NCBI GenBank assembly: GCA_008711295.1
Contig: VUYV01000291.1
Coordinates: 943,025-1,007,024 of the forward strand
DNA length: 64,000 bases
Reading direction: 5' to 3'
From: Anarhynchus alexandrinus
Taxonomy: Eukaryota > Chordata > Aves > Charadriiformes > Charadriidae
Shown: piece by piece, positions 50,291 to 60,808 of the stretch
How positions within the stretch are numbered: the stretch's first letter is position 1
Layout: the number at the start of each line of letters is the position of its first letter
Made by a program: the position numbers and the translations under genes
Notes under the pieces: model-generated
Told to the model about the DNA's origin: nothing
Databases searched by the model: none
What the model saw: only the letters and a program-made list of their open reading frames with translations

Positions 50291-51499
50291 CTCGGAAATA
50301 AGTTAGTTACCTCCCCAGCCCCCTCCCAGACCGAGGTGTAAAGATGTCTTGCAGGTCTTTGGGCTTTTGGCTCATCCCCTCACCGTGGTATAGTGATCGC
50401 TACAGAGCAGGCTGCGGAATCAAGGGTGTAAAACTCTGCTTGCCTGCACCCAGCCGATCTGGCGAGCCCTAAATGTTGCCTGCAGAGACACAGAAAGTAT
50501 TTCTGGTGTGGGGTGGAGTGGCTGGAGGTGGGGGGGGAGGGGGGAGAGGCGGTGGTACCTTTGCACTGCAGAGCCGGGGGCTGGCACAGCCTTTGCCCCG
50601 GAGGAAGGGGAGAGGATGAGCGAAGGCGTTAGTAGGGCAAAGGCTGTGTTGTCTTGCGGGTCCCAACTCCAGCCAAGGCAGGGGGAAGGTTGGCGTGCCC
50701 CCTGCACTTTTGGCAAGGCCAGCGGGGCTGGAAAATGTCTCGGTGCCAAGAGAGCAAACGTTTGAGCAGGCTGCTGCCCTTTGTCCTGCTGTCTGTGGAG
50801 CAGCGATTCACCCCGCCGGCGAGCTGGAGACAGCCCAGGACGCTCGTACGCCTCCGTACCCAGCCAGCAAGGCAGACCGGCGAGCTCTGCAGAGCCCCGC
50901 GCTGGAAGCTCTTTGGGTGAAAGCGGGTATTTTCCTCCCGTGCATGGCTTTCCCACGTCCCTGGGAAGTCTCCCGCCCCCACGTACGAGCAGGGAGCCGT
51001 GGAGCCGTGTTGGGTTCACACCTCCGTGTCGGGCAGCTGCGGGTGTTCGAGCGCTTGGCTCTGCTGCTGGGGCCTCCCAATGCTGAGCCTCACGCCGAGG
51101 GTCTCCCTACCTCGTGCCGGGTGGTCCAGGACACGCAGCAGCCTTGTGCCAGCAGGCAGCCCGGGTCACCCATCCGCACTGATCCCTTGGTTATTGCTTC
51201 GCCCTCTGGCATTCGTCCCCTTCCCACCATGCTCTCCTCATGTCTTCAGCGTGGCTCGTCCTTGATGTCTGTAGTCAATGGCCAAAACTCATCACAGCTT
51301 CATACAGACGGTGTCGTCTTTCTTTTCCGTCAGTGCGGCAGACGGATTTGTTAATTACGATGTGGGTTGGCAGGGTGCCCCCGCACGGCAAGGCTGGCTG
51401 CCCACGAAAGAGCAGCAGTGGCGAGAGCATCACTGGTGGGCCAAGGGGAGCAGTTGGTCTTCTCCATCCAGCACTTGTGAGGCTAAATTGGGGGAACCG

Positions 51500-51895
51500 T
51501 GTCTTGTTTTGGCCTCACCAGCACAGGAGAGACCTTGACGATCTGGAGAGAGTCCAGCAGAGGGTCATTAGGAGGGTGAGACATTCAGGGGCACGGAGCA
51601 CACGCCGTACCAGCGCAGACTGGAGCACAAATTCTGCTCAGAGGTGCGCAGAGCAAGGATAAGGGGTGGCAGGCAGAAATTGCAACAGAGGAAATTCCAG
51701 TTGGACATCAGGAAAAAATGGTTTGTCATGAGTGTGGTCAGCACTGGAGCTGGGCCCCAGAGAGGTGGGAATCTTATCCCTGGGGATTTTTGAGGCTTGA
51801 GTGGATGAGACCTTTAGCAGCCTTACCTGGCTTTGAGGATAGCCCTGCTTTGAGAAAGAGTTGGATGAGGTGACTTCCAGGGATCGCTTGAGCCT
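51500..51895 (+). mobile_element. Old CR1 LINE fragment
   Basis: Sense-strand remnant. The end of ORF2 is recognisable (GACGATCTGGAGAGAGTCCAGCAGAGGGTC corresponds to the LERVQ-R tail), followed by the 3' UTR landmarks GGAAATTCCAGTTGGACATC, AGGTGGGAATCTTATCC, GAGGCTTGAGTGG and GTGACTTCCAGGGATCGCTTG. It is diverged and broken. The edges are approximate. Confidence 0.75.
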
Positions 51896-52990
51896 GATTT
51901 TTCCCTCTGTTTCTCTCTAACTGCCTCGAGCTCTCCTACTGCAATGTCTGCCCTGACCCTCAGCTAAAAGCCTCCTCACCAAAATCCTCGGTGCATCCTT
52001 TTAGAAATGGCAGACCTGGCCAAACTAGATGGTTTTGTGCAGGATACGTCCCCCGTGTCTGCCTTCTGCTCCTTGTGCTTCATAAACTCCCCTGGGGAGA
52101 GAAACTGTGTTCTTGGTCTGTGTTGCGTTTCCCACCGGGATAGGATCGGGGTCCACTACGGGGGGTAACAGGGGCTACAGAAATGCAGGAAGGTTTCAAT
52201 CTCTTCCGCGTTTATCCTCCTCCCATTGTCCATAACAAACCCTGCCTGATTCTCCACCTTGTCCCTGGCTGCTCGTGATCTGTTGCTTTTGAGGTGGTGA
52301 GGTCCAACAGTGACTTCTTTTTGTCTTCTCTTGGTGGGGTGGCATTAAACCCCGGTGGATCTCGGCTGTGCCGCAGCTTCTGAGCTCTGCAGGGAAGGCA
52401 GCGAAGGGGATTTTCTGTCGTCATCTGTTCCAAATTATGGTGGCTTCAGGGAGCTGCTTGGCCAGTTTCCACCACAACCCGTCAGCTCCCAAACCCGCGC
52501 AACTGGGAGGTGGGGCCTCGTGGTGGTGGTAGTGGCCGGGACACTGTGCGTCGCCCTCAGAGGACTCGGGTGAAGGGACAGTGCAGCCACCACCTTCTGC
52601 TCCTGCTCTGCTGGGGACGGGCTGCCCCTCGGTGAGTAGTCGGTCCCCACCAGGCGCTCTGGGGACCAGGGGGATGAGAGCAGGGATCGCCCACTCTCCC
52701 TCAACCTCCTGAATTCCTTCTGCTGCTGAGAGAAGGGGGTCCGTGCCAGGGGGTGGGAGCTGGAGGTGTGCTTACGGGTGTCACCCAGCCGGGAGCAGTG
52801 GGGACGGGTGGTTTGCGGTGCTTTTGCCCCACAAATCGAGCTGGGGCTGTGCGGGGTGGGTGCTGGCATGGCGAGCAGCAGAGCTGCGGGGCAGATGTGA
52901 GGGAGGGAGACGCTGACCACGGCTCGGCAGCTCACCCCATCCCTACCCACAGCTCCTCTCTCTGCTCCTGTCCTGCCGTCTTACCCCTTC

Positions 52991-53195
52991 CTCATCCCGC
53001 ATCTCATCCCGCATCTCAGCCCACATCTCATCCCACATCTCATCCCACATCTCAGCCCGCACCTCAGCCCGCACCTCAGCCCGCACCNATCCCGCGTCTC
53101 ATCCCGCATCTCATCCCGCATCTCATCCCGCATCTCATCCCGCATCTCAGCCCACATCTCAGCCCACATCTCAGCCCGCATCTCAGCCCACATCT
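52991..53195. repeat. 12-bp satellite, about 17 copies
   Basis: Units of the form CTCATCCCGCAT and CTCAGCCCACAT follow one another with a strict 12-base period. An ambiguous base sits at 53088, next to a unit shortened by a base or so, which is what a collapsed or polymorphic array would give. It lies 370 bp upstream of the PLIN1 start codon, probably in the 5' intron. The HLIPHLSP-type peptide in an overlapping frame is only the translated repeat. Confidence 0.95.
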
Positions 53196-53562
53196 CTCAC
53201 CCCGGCCCCCATGCACAGCTATTAGTGTCCCGGTTGCTCTGAGCTTGCTTTGCAGCTCTGCTGGCGCCCTTTATCCTGCCTTGTGCTGTAGCTCCTCCAA
53301 ACTAGATGCCTCTCAACTAATTTTTCCATCTTTGGGTGTTAAGACACACTAGCAGGGGAGGGCTGCGTGCGGTCACTGCTGTTGCAGCTTAACTGGTAAA
53401 AAGTCAAGCGTTGGGCAACGCCGCATCCATCGCACCCGTGGGAGGCGTGTGTCTCAGCGCCCGGACCCGCCGTGCTCGGGGGGGTGCAGGAGCGGGTGGG
53501 GGGAGCCTGAGCCCAGCGGGGTCTGCGGCTCCCAACTTGGCTTTGCAGGTGGATGTGACGCG

Positions 53563-56500
53563 ATGACGGCGAAGAAGAATCAGTCTCTGCAGAATGGAAG
53601 TGCCAAGGTGGGTGTGGGAAGAGGGAGACCGGGAGGGCAGAGGTGTGCCAAAGGGTGCCAGGTGGCTCATACCGGCTCTGCTGGATCAATACGAGTCGCA
53701 ACCGAGGCTGTCCCATGTGTCCCCCTATTATCTTTATATGGATCTTTTCCTGCAATAATACAGAGCATCAAGAGAAAGGATAAAAACCTTTTGCATGATT
53801 GAAATGAGATAATTCAGAATCAAGAAGGTTGACCCTGGGCGATGCGAGCCCTCGGTGATACCTGCCGGCAGCGCCTGTCCTTCATCTGTGTCCCCGCTGT
53901 GGACCCCAAACCTGCAGCAGTCGTGCTGCTGCGGATGCAGCGCTGCTCTGAGCAGATGGAGCCCCGGGACCGCTGAACTGCGGGATTTGTGAGAGGGCTG
54001 GCTCCGCACCAAGCCAAAATTAGCCCAACACGGCACAAAACAATATAGTTTTTATGAAACACGCAGATTCACAGCCCAGTTGGGGTCACAAGTGGGACAC
54101 GAAGCCAAACTCAGCCTCTCACCCACTGGTGATGGGGGAAAGTTCCGCTTTTTCTTCTGCTCTGTCCTGTGCAACCCAAAGAGCGCTTGCCTCACGGCTG
54201 CTGTGATGAGCCAACGTCTGCCCCGGTCCTCCCCTGGGGCTGCAGCGTCTCTCTCGGTCGTCTCACCTCTCCAGGTGGGCGCTGGGCGAGAGCAGGAGCA
54301 GGGGGTTGGAGCCGCAGGTTTATCCTGCTCACCCAGCTCTGAGGGACCTACCTCCAGCCGTGCTCTGACACTGGCAGCGCACGCCGTTGTCGGCTGTGCT
54401 GGTTTATACTGGCATCCCACGTCAGCCGTGCTAGCAGGGTGTGGGGGTGCGGAGCCTTGCTGCCTCGGAGAGCTCTGGTGCCCTCTCCTTACAGTGATGG
54501 CTCCTACCAAAGCCCTTTGTGCCATCGAGGACAAACCCGCTCCCCTCCCCTTCTCCTTTTCGAGGTCGGTATCCCTCGCTTGTCACAGTGGTGGCAGGAT
54601 GGAGGTGCCACATAGGCAGAATGGACTTTGCTGGTCCAAGGCCAGGAGCAAGGGCTGGGTCAGAGGGAAGCAGCAGAGCAGGGTGGAAAGCCAGAGGGAG
54701 CACCTGGACGGTCGGGCTTGGGAGATGGGGGGAGTGGGGACCGTCACCCCTCCGACACTGCCTGCGGTGCCCCTGATCCTTCAGCATCAACAGCCAACCT
54801 GGTTGTGTCCTCAGCTGTGTCGTACGCAGCCTAGCTGGGAGACCCTCAATGGGGCTTGAGAAATGCCCTCCTCCTCCAGCGTGAGCCAAGGTCCTCTGTG
54901 GTCACTGCAACACACCCAATGCCCCCAGGGAAGGGCTGTTGGCTAACTAATGCCCGTCTGCCATGCGCAGGAGAACGTGCTCCAGAGGGTCCTGCAGCTG
55001 CCGGTGGTGAGCTCAACCTGCGAGAGCCTCCAGCGGACCTACGTCAACACCAAGGAGGCCCACCCGCTCATGGCCTCAGTGTGCGAGGTCTATGAGCGGG
55101 GCGTGCAGGGCGCCGGCGCCTTGGCCATGTGGAGCGTGGAGCCTGTGGTGCGCAGGCTGGAGCCACAGTGTGAGTCCATCCACCGGGGGTGACACGGTGG
55201 GGGGCAGGCACCAGAGCTTCCCTTGGTGGGACAGCACTGGCACAGCCCAGGAGCTTTTCTCACCAACCCACCTTCGTGCTTTTGCCCAAGGCAGTTGCCG
55301 TGGCTAACAACCTGGCTTGCCGGGGCTTGGACCACCTGGAGGAGAAGATCCCTGCCCTCCAGTACCCGGTTGACAAGGTAAGTCACAGGTGGGACAGCCT
55401 GGGATGCCCCGGCCCCTCTGCAGAACTCACAGCACGTCTCCTCTAGGCTTGTTTCTGGACGGCGATGGGCTGCTCAGGGGGAAACAGTGCAATACCTCCA
55501 AACAAAGCTCCTCCAGGTGCTCCTGCAGCCCGAGTGACGGTTGGGGTGCTCCCAAATATAGGTCAACAGCATCCTATGGCCCATCCCTGCCAGCTACCTC
55601 CAGCCCAGGCTAGAGAGAGCTCTTATGCCCCTCTTGGGGCTGTCTGCTAGCATGGCCATGGCTGGGGTCCCCGTAGTCCCTCCAGCTGTCCCATGCCACC
55701 CCAAGCACACTGTCAGGACTATTCTCCTTCTGTCCACCTGCAGCTCGCATCTGAACTGAAGGGCACCATTTCCACCCCCCTCCAAAGTGCCAAAAGCACC
55801 ATTGGCAACTCCATGGATAAGATCATGGAGCTGGCAGCGGAGGGCTACGAGGCCACCAAGAGCACCGTGGAAACAACAGCAAAGTACACAAGGAGGAACT
55901 CAGTGAGCCAGATGGCAGCCGCGGGGGTCGACACGGCCCTGGGAGGGCTGGAGAAGCTGATGGAGTACCTGCTGCCGGAGGAGGACGAAGAAGCAGGTAG
56001 TCCTGATCCCCAGCTCCCATCTGAAGGTGTCTGGGGAGGGCTGGCTGTATGTGGGGTGGCATCTCACTCACAAGGTGCATGTGGCAGGAGGAAGCCCCTG
56101 GATTTTGGTGCAGGCTGCCTAGGAGGGTTGTCCCACCAGGACATAACCCCCTACTGCTCTTCTGCCTGTTCTTTTCTGCCTGTAGACCAGAAGCCCAAAG
56201 AGAAGTGTGGGTCAGTGGTAAAGGTGTCCCAGCAGCAGCCCAGTGCTCCCAGTACACCCAGTGCTCCCAGCACCCTGGGCCGGATTGGCGCCTTGGTTAG
56301 CACCGTCTCCCACCGCGCTTACCAGCAAACCACCCAAAGCCTCCAGCGTGCCAAAGCCAAGGGGCAGGAGCTGGCCACATGGATCCCCGTCCTGGTGAGT
56401 GCCCGCCAGGTTCCTGCTCCCCCGTACCTTCTTTGGGGCTGATTCTCCTTTCGGATGAGATATTTTGGGCTCCTTGGAGCACATCCAAGAGCAGAGTGGT

Positions 56501-58927
56501 GGGCGCTGTTGGTTTCCCCGGCTCAGCAAGACAAGCTGGGGCCAGCAGTTCCCGCGGCACGTTCACACACAACCTTCTACCATGTTAGTGGGACGAGTTA
56601 TTTTTAGCCAGCTCCCAAAGTATAGTGTTGATTTATGGCCTCGCCATAACATCCTCACTAAAGCAAAAAGCCCCTCCAGAGGCCCAGAGAGGATGGGCAG
56701 AAGGAGGTGCCCCTCCTCTCCCACCCGGCGCTGCGGTGGGAACCCCTTCCCTGGCCTGTGCCGAAATCCCAGAGCTCCTGACTGGCCACGGCATATCTTC
56801 CCATATACATAAACAAAACCCCCTTTTCCCGGCACACCCCAGGGCCCCCGTGAAATCCTCAGGCTAAGCGGGATGGGGCAGGTGGGATCTGCCAGCCCCC
56901 CCCACCCCCCAAGCGGTGGCTTTTTGCTCCCCTTCCAGGGCAACCTGGCCAAGCCAAGCGTGCCCGAGGCGCCGCGGGTCCACGGTGATGGGCAGAGCGC
57001 CACGGGCGGCTGGCTGAGCCGGCGGCAGAGCAAGGTGCCGGAGCAGAAGCAGGAGAAGGCGGGGAAGAAAGACAACAACCACACCAAGGAGGTATGGAGA
57101 AAAGGGGGCCGTGAGCTGGGGGCACCCCAAAGCATCCTCCTGCCCATGCACCATGCCAGCATGAGGGGTGTTTCCCCCCCACCCCATACCCTTGTGGATG
57201 GGGCCCCCATCCCTGCTGAATCATGGCCGGAGCTGTGGCTTGGAGGAGGTGAGGATGGGTTGGCAGGGGGGGCAGACGCAGCCCCAGCAGCCCCCTTCCC
57301 TGACGCCCCAAAGCTGGGGGCTGTGGGCAGCCTCTGTGCTGGGCAGGGTCATCCTGGCTCGTATATTAAAGGCCCTTTTGCTGCTGTGGGGTGTCAGCAC
57401 CGAGCGCCTCATCAAGCCCCTAAACAACCCCGAAAAATCCCCCCTCCCATGGTCCCAGCAGCGAGGGGCGGTGTGAGTCGGCGGGGCTGGGAACGGTCCC
57501 CGGCGTCGCCTCCGCTGGGATGCGGGGACGGGAAGCGGCAGGTCGGGGTCGCTGCCCTTCGCCTCTGCCGGCAGCGGAAGCGCAGCCCAGGGCAGGGGGT
57601 CCCCGGGGGCCGGGGGGAGCTGGAGGGGGCGACCCTGCTGCAAAGGGCCGCGGCGGCTTTTGCAAAGCAGCGAGCCAAAAGCGCTCAGGCTTTGAGCTGC
57701 GGAGGGGATGGGGAGCCCAGGGCCACCCCTGTCCTGCCCGGAGGGGCCGGTGGGACGGGGCTGGTGGGACGGGGCCGGTGGCTGAGCTGGTTTCTCTCGG
57801 CAGGCAGGGGACGGCCCCGGGCTGGTGGGCAGCGTGGCTCACAACCTGCAAACCGCCTGCGCCTCCGGCATCTCCAGCGTGAAGAAGGTCCCGGCCGTGG
57901 CCTGGGATGCAGCAGAGGGGTTGATCCTCTTCACCCCCCGCAGGCTGTCCAAGGCCATGGAGACAGTGGATGCTCTCGGGGGGACCCTCGTCAGTGCCCC
58001 CAAGCATCTGCTGGGCACTCTGTACAGCTACGTGCCGGTGAGTTTGTCCCCAGCCAGGTCCCATCCATCTCCAGCAAACCCCATTTTGCCCAACCTCCCC
58101 CCATGAGCACCCCATAGTGCCGGGCAGTGCCAGGAGGTACCGGAGTGGGGAGATGGGGTGCTGTTGGGACACCTCAGTCCCACCTTCCTCCTAAGCATCC
58201 CCCAAGCCGTGACAGCAAGTCCCCCACAGACCCAGAAGGTCGGCCAGTGGTGGCAACCTTCACACAGTTCATGCCCAAGCCAGGGTGCGACCACAAATTC
58301 CTGGGAAGGCGAAAGTTCAGGCTGAGACGGTGTCTCCTCTCCTTCCCCCCACCCCGCGGCTCCCCTGGGACCACCTCTCCACTGCAGCTGCCTGGGGGCT
58401 GCAGCCACCCACTCCCCTCCTCTGCCCACCACCCCCACCCCGGGGGCAAATTGGCTTGTCTTGAGGTCCCCCTGGTTTTGCGGGGGCTGTGTAGCAGGGG
58501 AAGAGCAGGGCTGGCAGGCGGTACAGCCTGGCCGGGTGCTCACCCCGTCTCTCAGCTCCGCAGGCAGTCAGCGAAGGAAGAGGAGGCAGCCGGGGGCAGC
58601 AAGCCCAGCCCGGAGACGGAGCAGAAGGAGGAGGATGCCAAGCCTGCCGCCCCCTCCGCCGAGGAGAAATCCCAGCTGAGGGGCGACTGGCGGCTGTACC
58701 GTGGCCATCACCCCCTCTCCTTCCTGGGGCTCGAGGACCCCCTCTTCCTGCGGCATAACCTCTACCGCAGCCCTGCCTTCGAGCCCGAGTGCCCCCTCCC
58801 GCGGAAATCCGCCTTTGCTCCCTACAACAGGCGGGTGAGCGAAGGTTCCTACCGCTTCAGCCCCGAGGCCATGTACAGCCGAGCTTACTACGCCAACCTC
58901 TACAGCCCTGCCTTCAAGAAGGACTGA
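53563..58927 (+). CDS. PLIN1: Perilipin 1, lipid-droplet coat protein
   Basis: Eight coding exons: 53563-53607, 54971-55169, 55295-55377, 55744-55996, 56186-56394, 56939-57091, 57804-58037, 58556-58927. All phases join, giving 1548 nt and 515 residues (human 522). Residues 16-109 form the PAT region (ENVLQRVLQLPVVSSTCESL, VNTKEAHPLMASVCEVYE, LACRGLDHLEEKIPALQYP). Residues ~110-193 carry helical 11-mer-like repeats ending EKLMEYLLPEEDEE, and residues 315-392 a hydrophobic block (VGSVAHNLQTACASGISSVK). PLIN1 coats fat-cell droplets, holds back CGI-58 and ATGL, and releases them when PKA phosphorylates it. PKA-type sites seen are RRQS (Ser294, Ser397) and RRVS (Ser487). Two mammalian PKA serines are acidic here: RRLE at Glu79 and a KKD C-terminus. 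The acidic stretch known from mammals is missing; exon 6 is basic instead. The start codon follows a splice acceptor ending at 53547, so a 5' noncoding exon lies upstream. Confidence 0.96.
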
Positions 58928-59608
58928 GCTGGTGGGGAGGATGAGCACAACTCAGCCCCCTTCTAATCACACCCCCCCCCCAGCACGCTTCTCCTGGGCC
59001 CCCACCAGCCGCCTGCACACACCCCTGTACTGGGACAGGAGCTCAAAGTGGTAGACATGCCATGGGATGTCTTCTTCTGGAGTGCTTTAGGGCCAGGATG
59101 GGAGGAAAAAAGCAGCCAAAAGCCTTGTTGGTGGAAGAAGAAGGTAGGAGGAGGTGGGACCAGAGAGGTGAAGGAGATGCAGGAAGAGTGGAGAGACCAG
59201 AAAAGAGAAAAAGGGACCAGCCAGGCCTGGCACTGGGCTACCCTGGTCCCTGTTGCTTCAATAGAGTGGACTTAGATGGGACACACGTTGAGAAGAGCAA
59301 TGAGTCAGAGCAGGGAGGACAGCAAAGCCATCAAACACCACCACAGCAAGCCTGTTTCCCCATCCTTCCTCCCTTTGTCCCCCCCACAGGGCCCATCCCT
59401 GGCCACAGATTGCTCCTCCGTGGAGGAGCTGAGGGTCCCAATGACCAGCAGGACCAGTTGGAAAGCCCTGGGCACCCACCCCCAGCTGATGGTGGGATGG
59501 ATGGCAGGGTCAGGAAGAAGACTGGTGACAATGGGTGGAGCTCCTGGAGCCCCTCTCTCCTGCAGGACCGCCTGGCTTCCCGCGACACCATGTTGTATCT
59601 GCTGCAAT

Positions 59609-59614
59609 AATAAA
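59609..59614 (+). terminator. Poly(A) signal of PLIN1
   Basis: AATAAA within GCAATAATAAACC, 682 bases beyond the PLIN1 stop. It gives a ~0.7 kb 3' UTR that ends about 0.2 kb before the converging transcript from the other strand. Confidence 0.7.
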
Positions 59615-59859
59615 CCTTCCCGACCTGCCACTCGCCCCGTCTGCTCGGCTGCTTTACAAGAACAAGCCACCAAAGCACGGCAGCAGAGTGGGGCGAGACA
59701 CCCAACCCAGGGACGAGGGAGTGGGCACGGGAAACTCTTTCTTGGGTTGCTGCCACAGGGACAGTGGGTGCTCGTGCCCAGCACAGTACGTGTCTCTTCC
59801 CATGCCTCGAGTACAAATTCACAGCCCCGAGGAGCCCGGGGGCTTCCTGCCAAAGACAA

Positions 59860-59865
59860 TTTATT
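59860..59865 (-). terminator. Poly(A) signal of the RERGL-like gene
   Basis: TTTATT on the plus strand is AATAAA on the minus strand, about 945 bases beyond the stop of the GTPase-like gene. Together with the PLIN1 signal at 59609 it defines a tail-to-tail gap of roughly 0.2 kb. Long overlapping open frames on both strands at 59.3-60.4 kb lie in these UTRs and are not genes. Confidence 0.6.
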
Positions 59866-60808
59866 GTATTTCCAGAAGAACACAGCAGAGAAATCAGTGT
59901 CCGTACTGCACGCACAAACCTTCTTCCAACACACGGCTTTCCCAGGCACACCAGGGGAAGGGTTTGGGGAGAGGCAGGGAAAAACCTCCTGGCAGCGGAA
60001 AGGTTCAGTGATGAGACCGGCAACCCCTTTCCCCACCTCCCTTCCTCTCCGGGGACAGGCAGCTTTACAGAAGGAGCAGCTTGGGAAGGCGCACGGTGCG
60101 ATTCCCCGTGCTGGGAACATGTCCCTTCCCAGGCACAGCCCGTACGGCGCTCGGACAAGGGAAACGGCTGCGATCGCTGGAAGGCTGTGGGAGAGGGGAC
60201 CGTGGGCAGGACGGCTCAAAAGCAAGGCAGGTGGGGTGGTGGGGTCAGCCCTCACCGAGGTCTTCTGGGGTCGGCGGGTTCTGTGGCCTCTGGGACACTC
60301 GGACACGGTGATGCTCCCCAGCAGAGACACCTTGACAGCTCATGGGTGCTCCAGGGTTACCAGAGAGGACCGTGATGAGCGTTAAACAGGAATAAGGATG
60401 CCAGGAGAGGAGCGGGGAGACAGGGAGCCGAGCAGCCGTGCAGAAGCAGCGTGTCCCCTCTCCTCACCAACAGCACAGGCAGCTCCCATGGGATGATGCT
60501 GCCTGGAGCAGTGGCAAAAATCACCTGGTGGTTTCCAGTGTTGGAGGATGGAAGGAGAAAGCAGGAGGCACCTAAAAAGCTGGTAGGTCAAAGAGTAGAG
60601 ACTCTGCCCCATCACAGAGCCAAGAGGAAGGCACTACAGTCCTCAGCTGCACTGGCTGTGTATGGCAGAACACCCAGACCCCAACATTAGAAGGACAGTA
60701 AGGAACACGTCGTACTTACGGAAACACACACACCATCTCCATGAGCACACAGGGAGGAGGCTTGGTCCAGCCGGGCAGCACAGAGAGGAGCAACACCCAT
60801 GCCATAGC

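Larger units (their letters stand above)
46429..53562. other. PEX11A 3' UTR and PEX11A-PLIN1 intergenic region
   Basis: There is no further gene between the PEX11A stop and the first PLIN1 coding exon. The left part probably includes a long PEX11A 3' UTR, up to the AATAAA sites at 49068 and 49095. The middle holds two old CR1 fragments (49985-50290 and 51500-51895). The right part has a 12-bp satellite (52991-53195) and presumably the PLIN1 promoter and 5' noncoding exon. A CTTTGCAG acceptor ends at 53547, just before the PLIN1 start codon, so the untranslated first exon lies further left. Confidence 0.6.

Noticed and set aside
52753..53352. 199-codon frame with HLIPHLSP repeats
   Set aside because: The peptide repeat is the translated 12-bp satellite and the frame spans an ambiguous base.
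56873..58117. 414-codon open frame, plus strand
   Set aside because: It reads through PLIN1 exon 6, its intron and exon 7. The splice sites at 57091 and 57804 and codon phase show that the middle is intron.
57420..58172. 250-codon open frame, minus strand
   Set aside because: Antisense shadow of PLIN1 exon 7 and a GC-rich intron.
59276..60385. Long overlapping open frames on both strands (369 plus, 341 and 275 minus)
   Set aside because: They cover the two convergent 3' UTRs, have no domain and pass over both poly(A) signals. Opposed long frames in GC-rich DNA are expected by chance.
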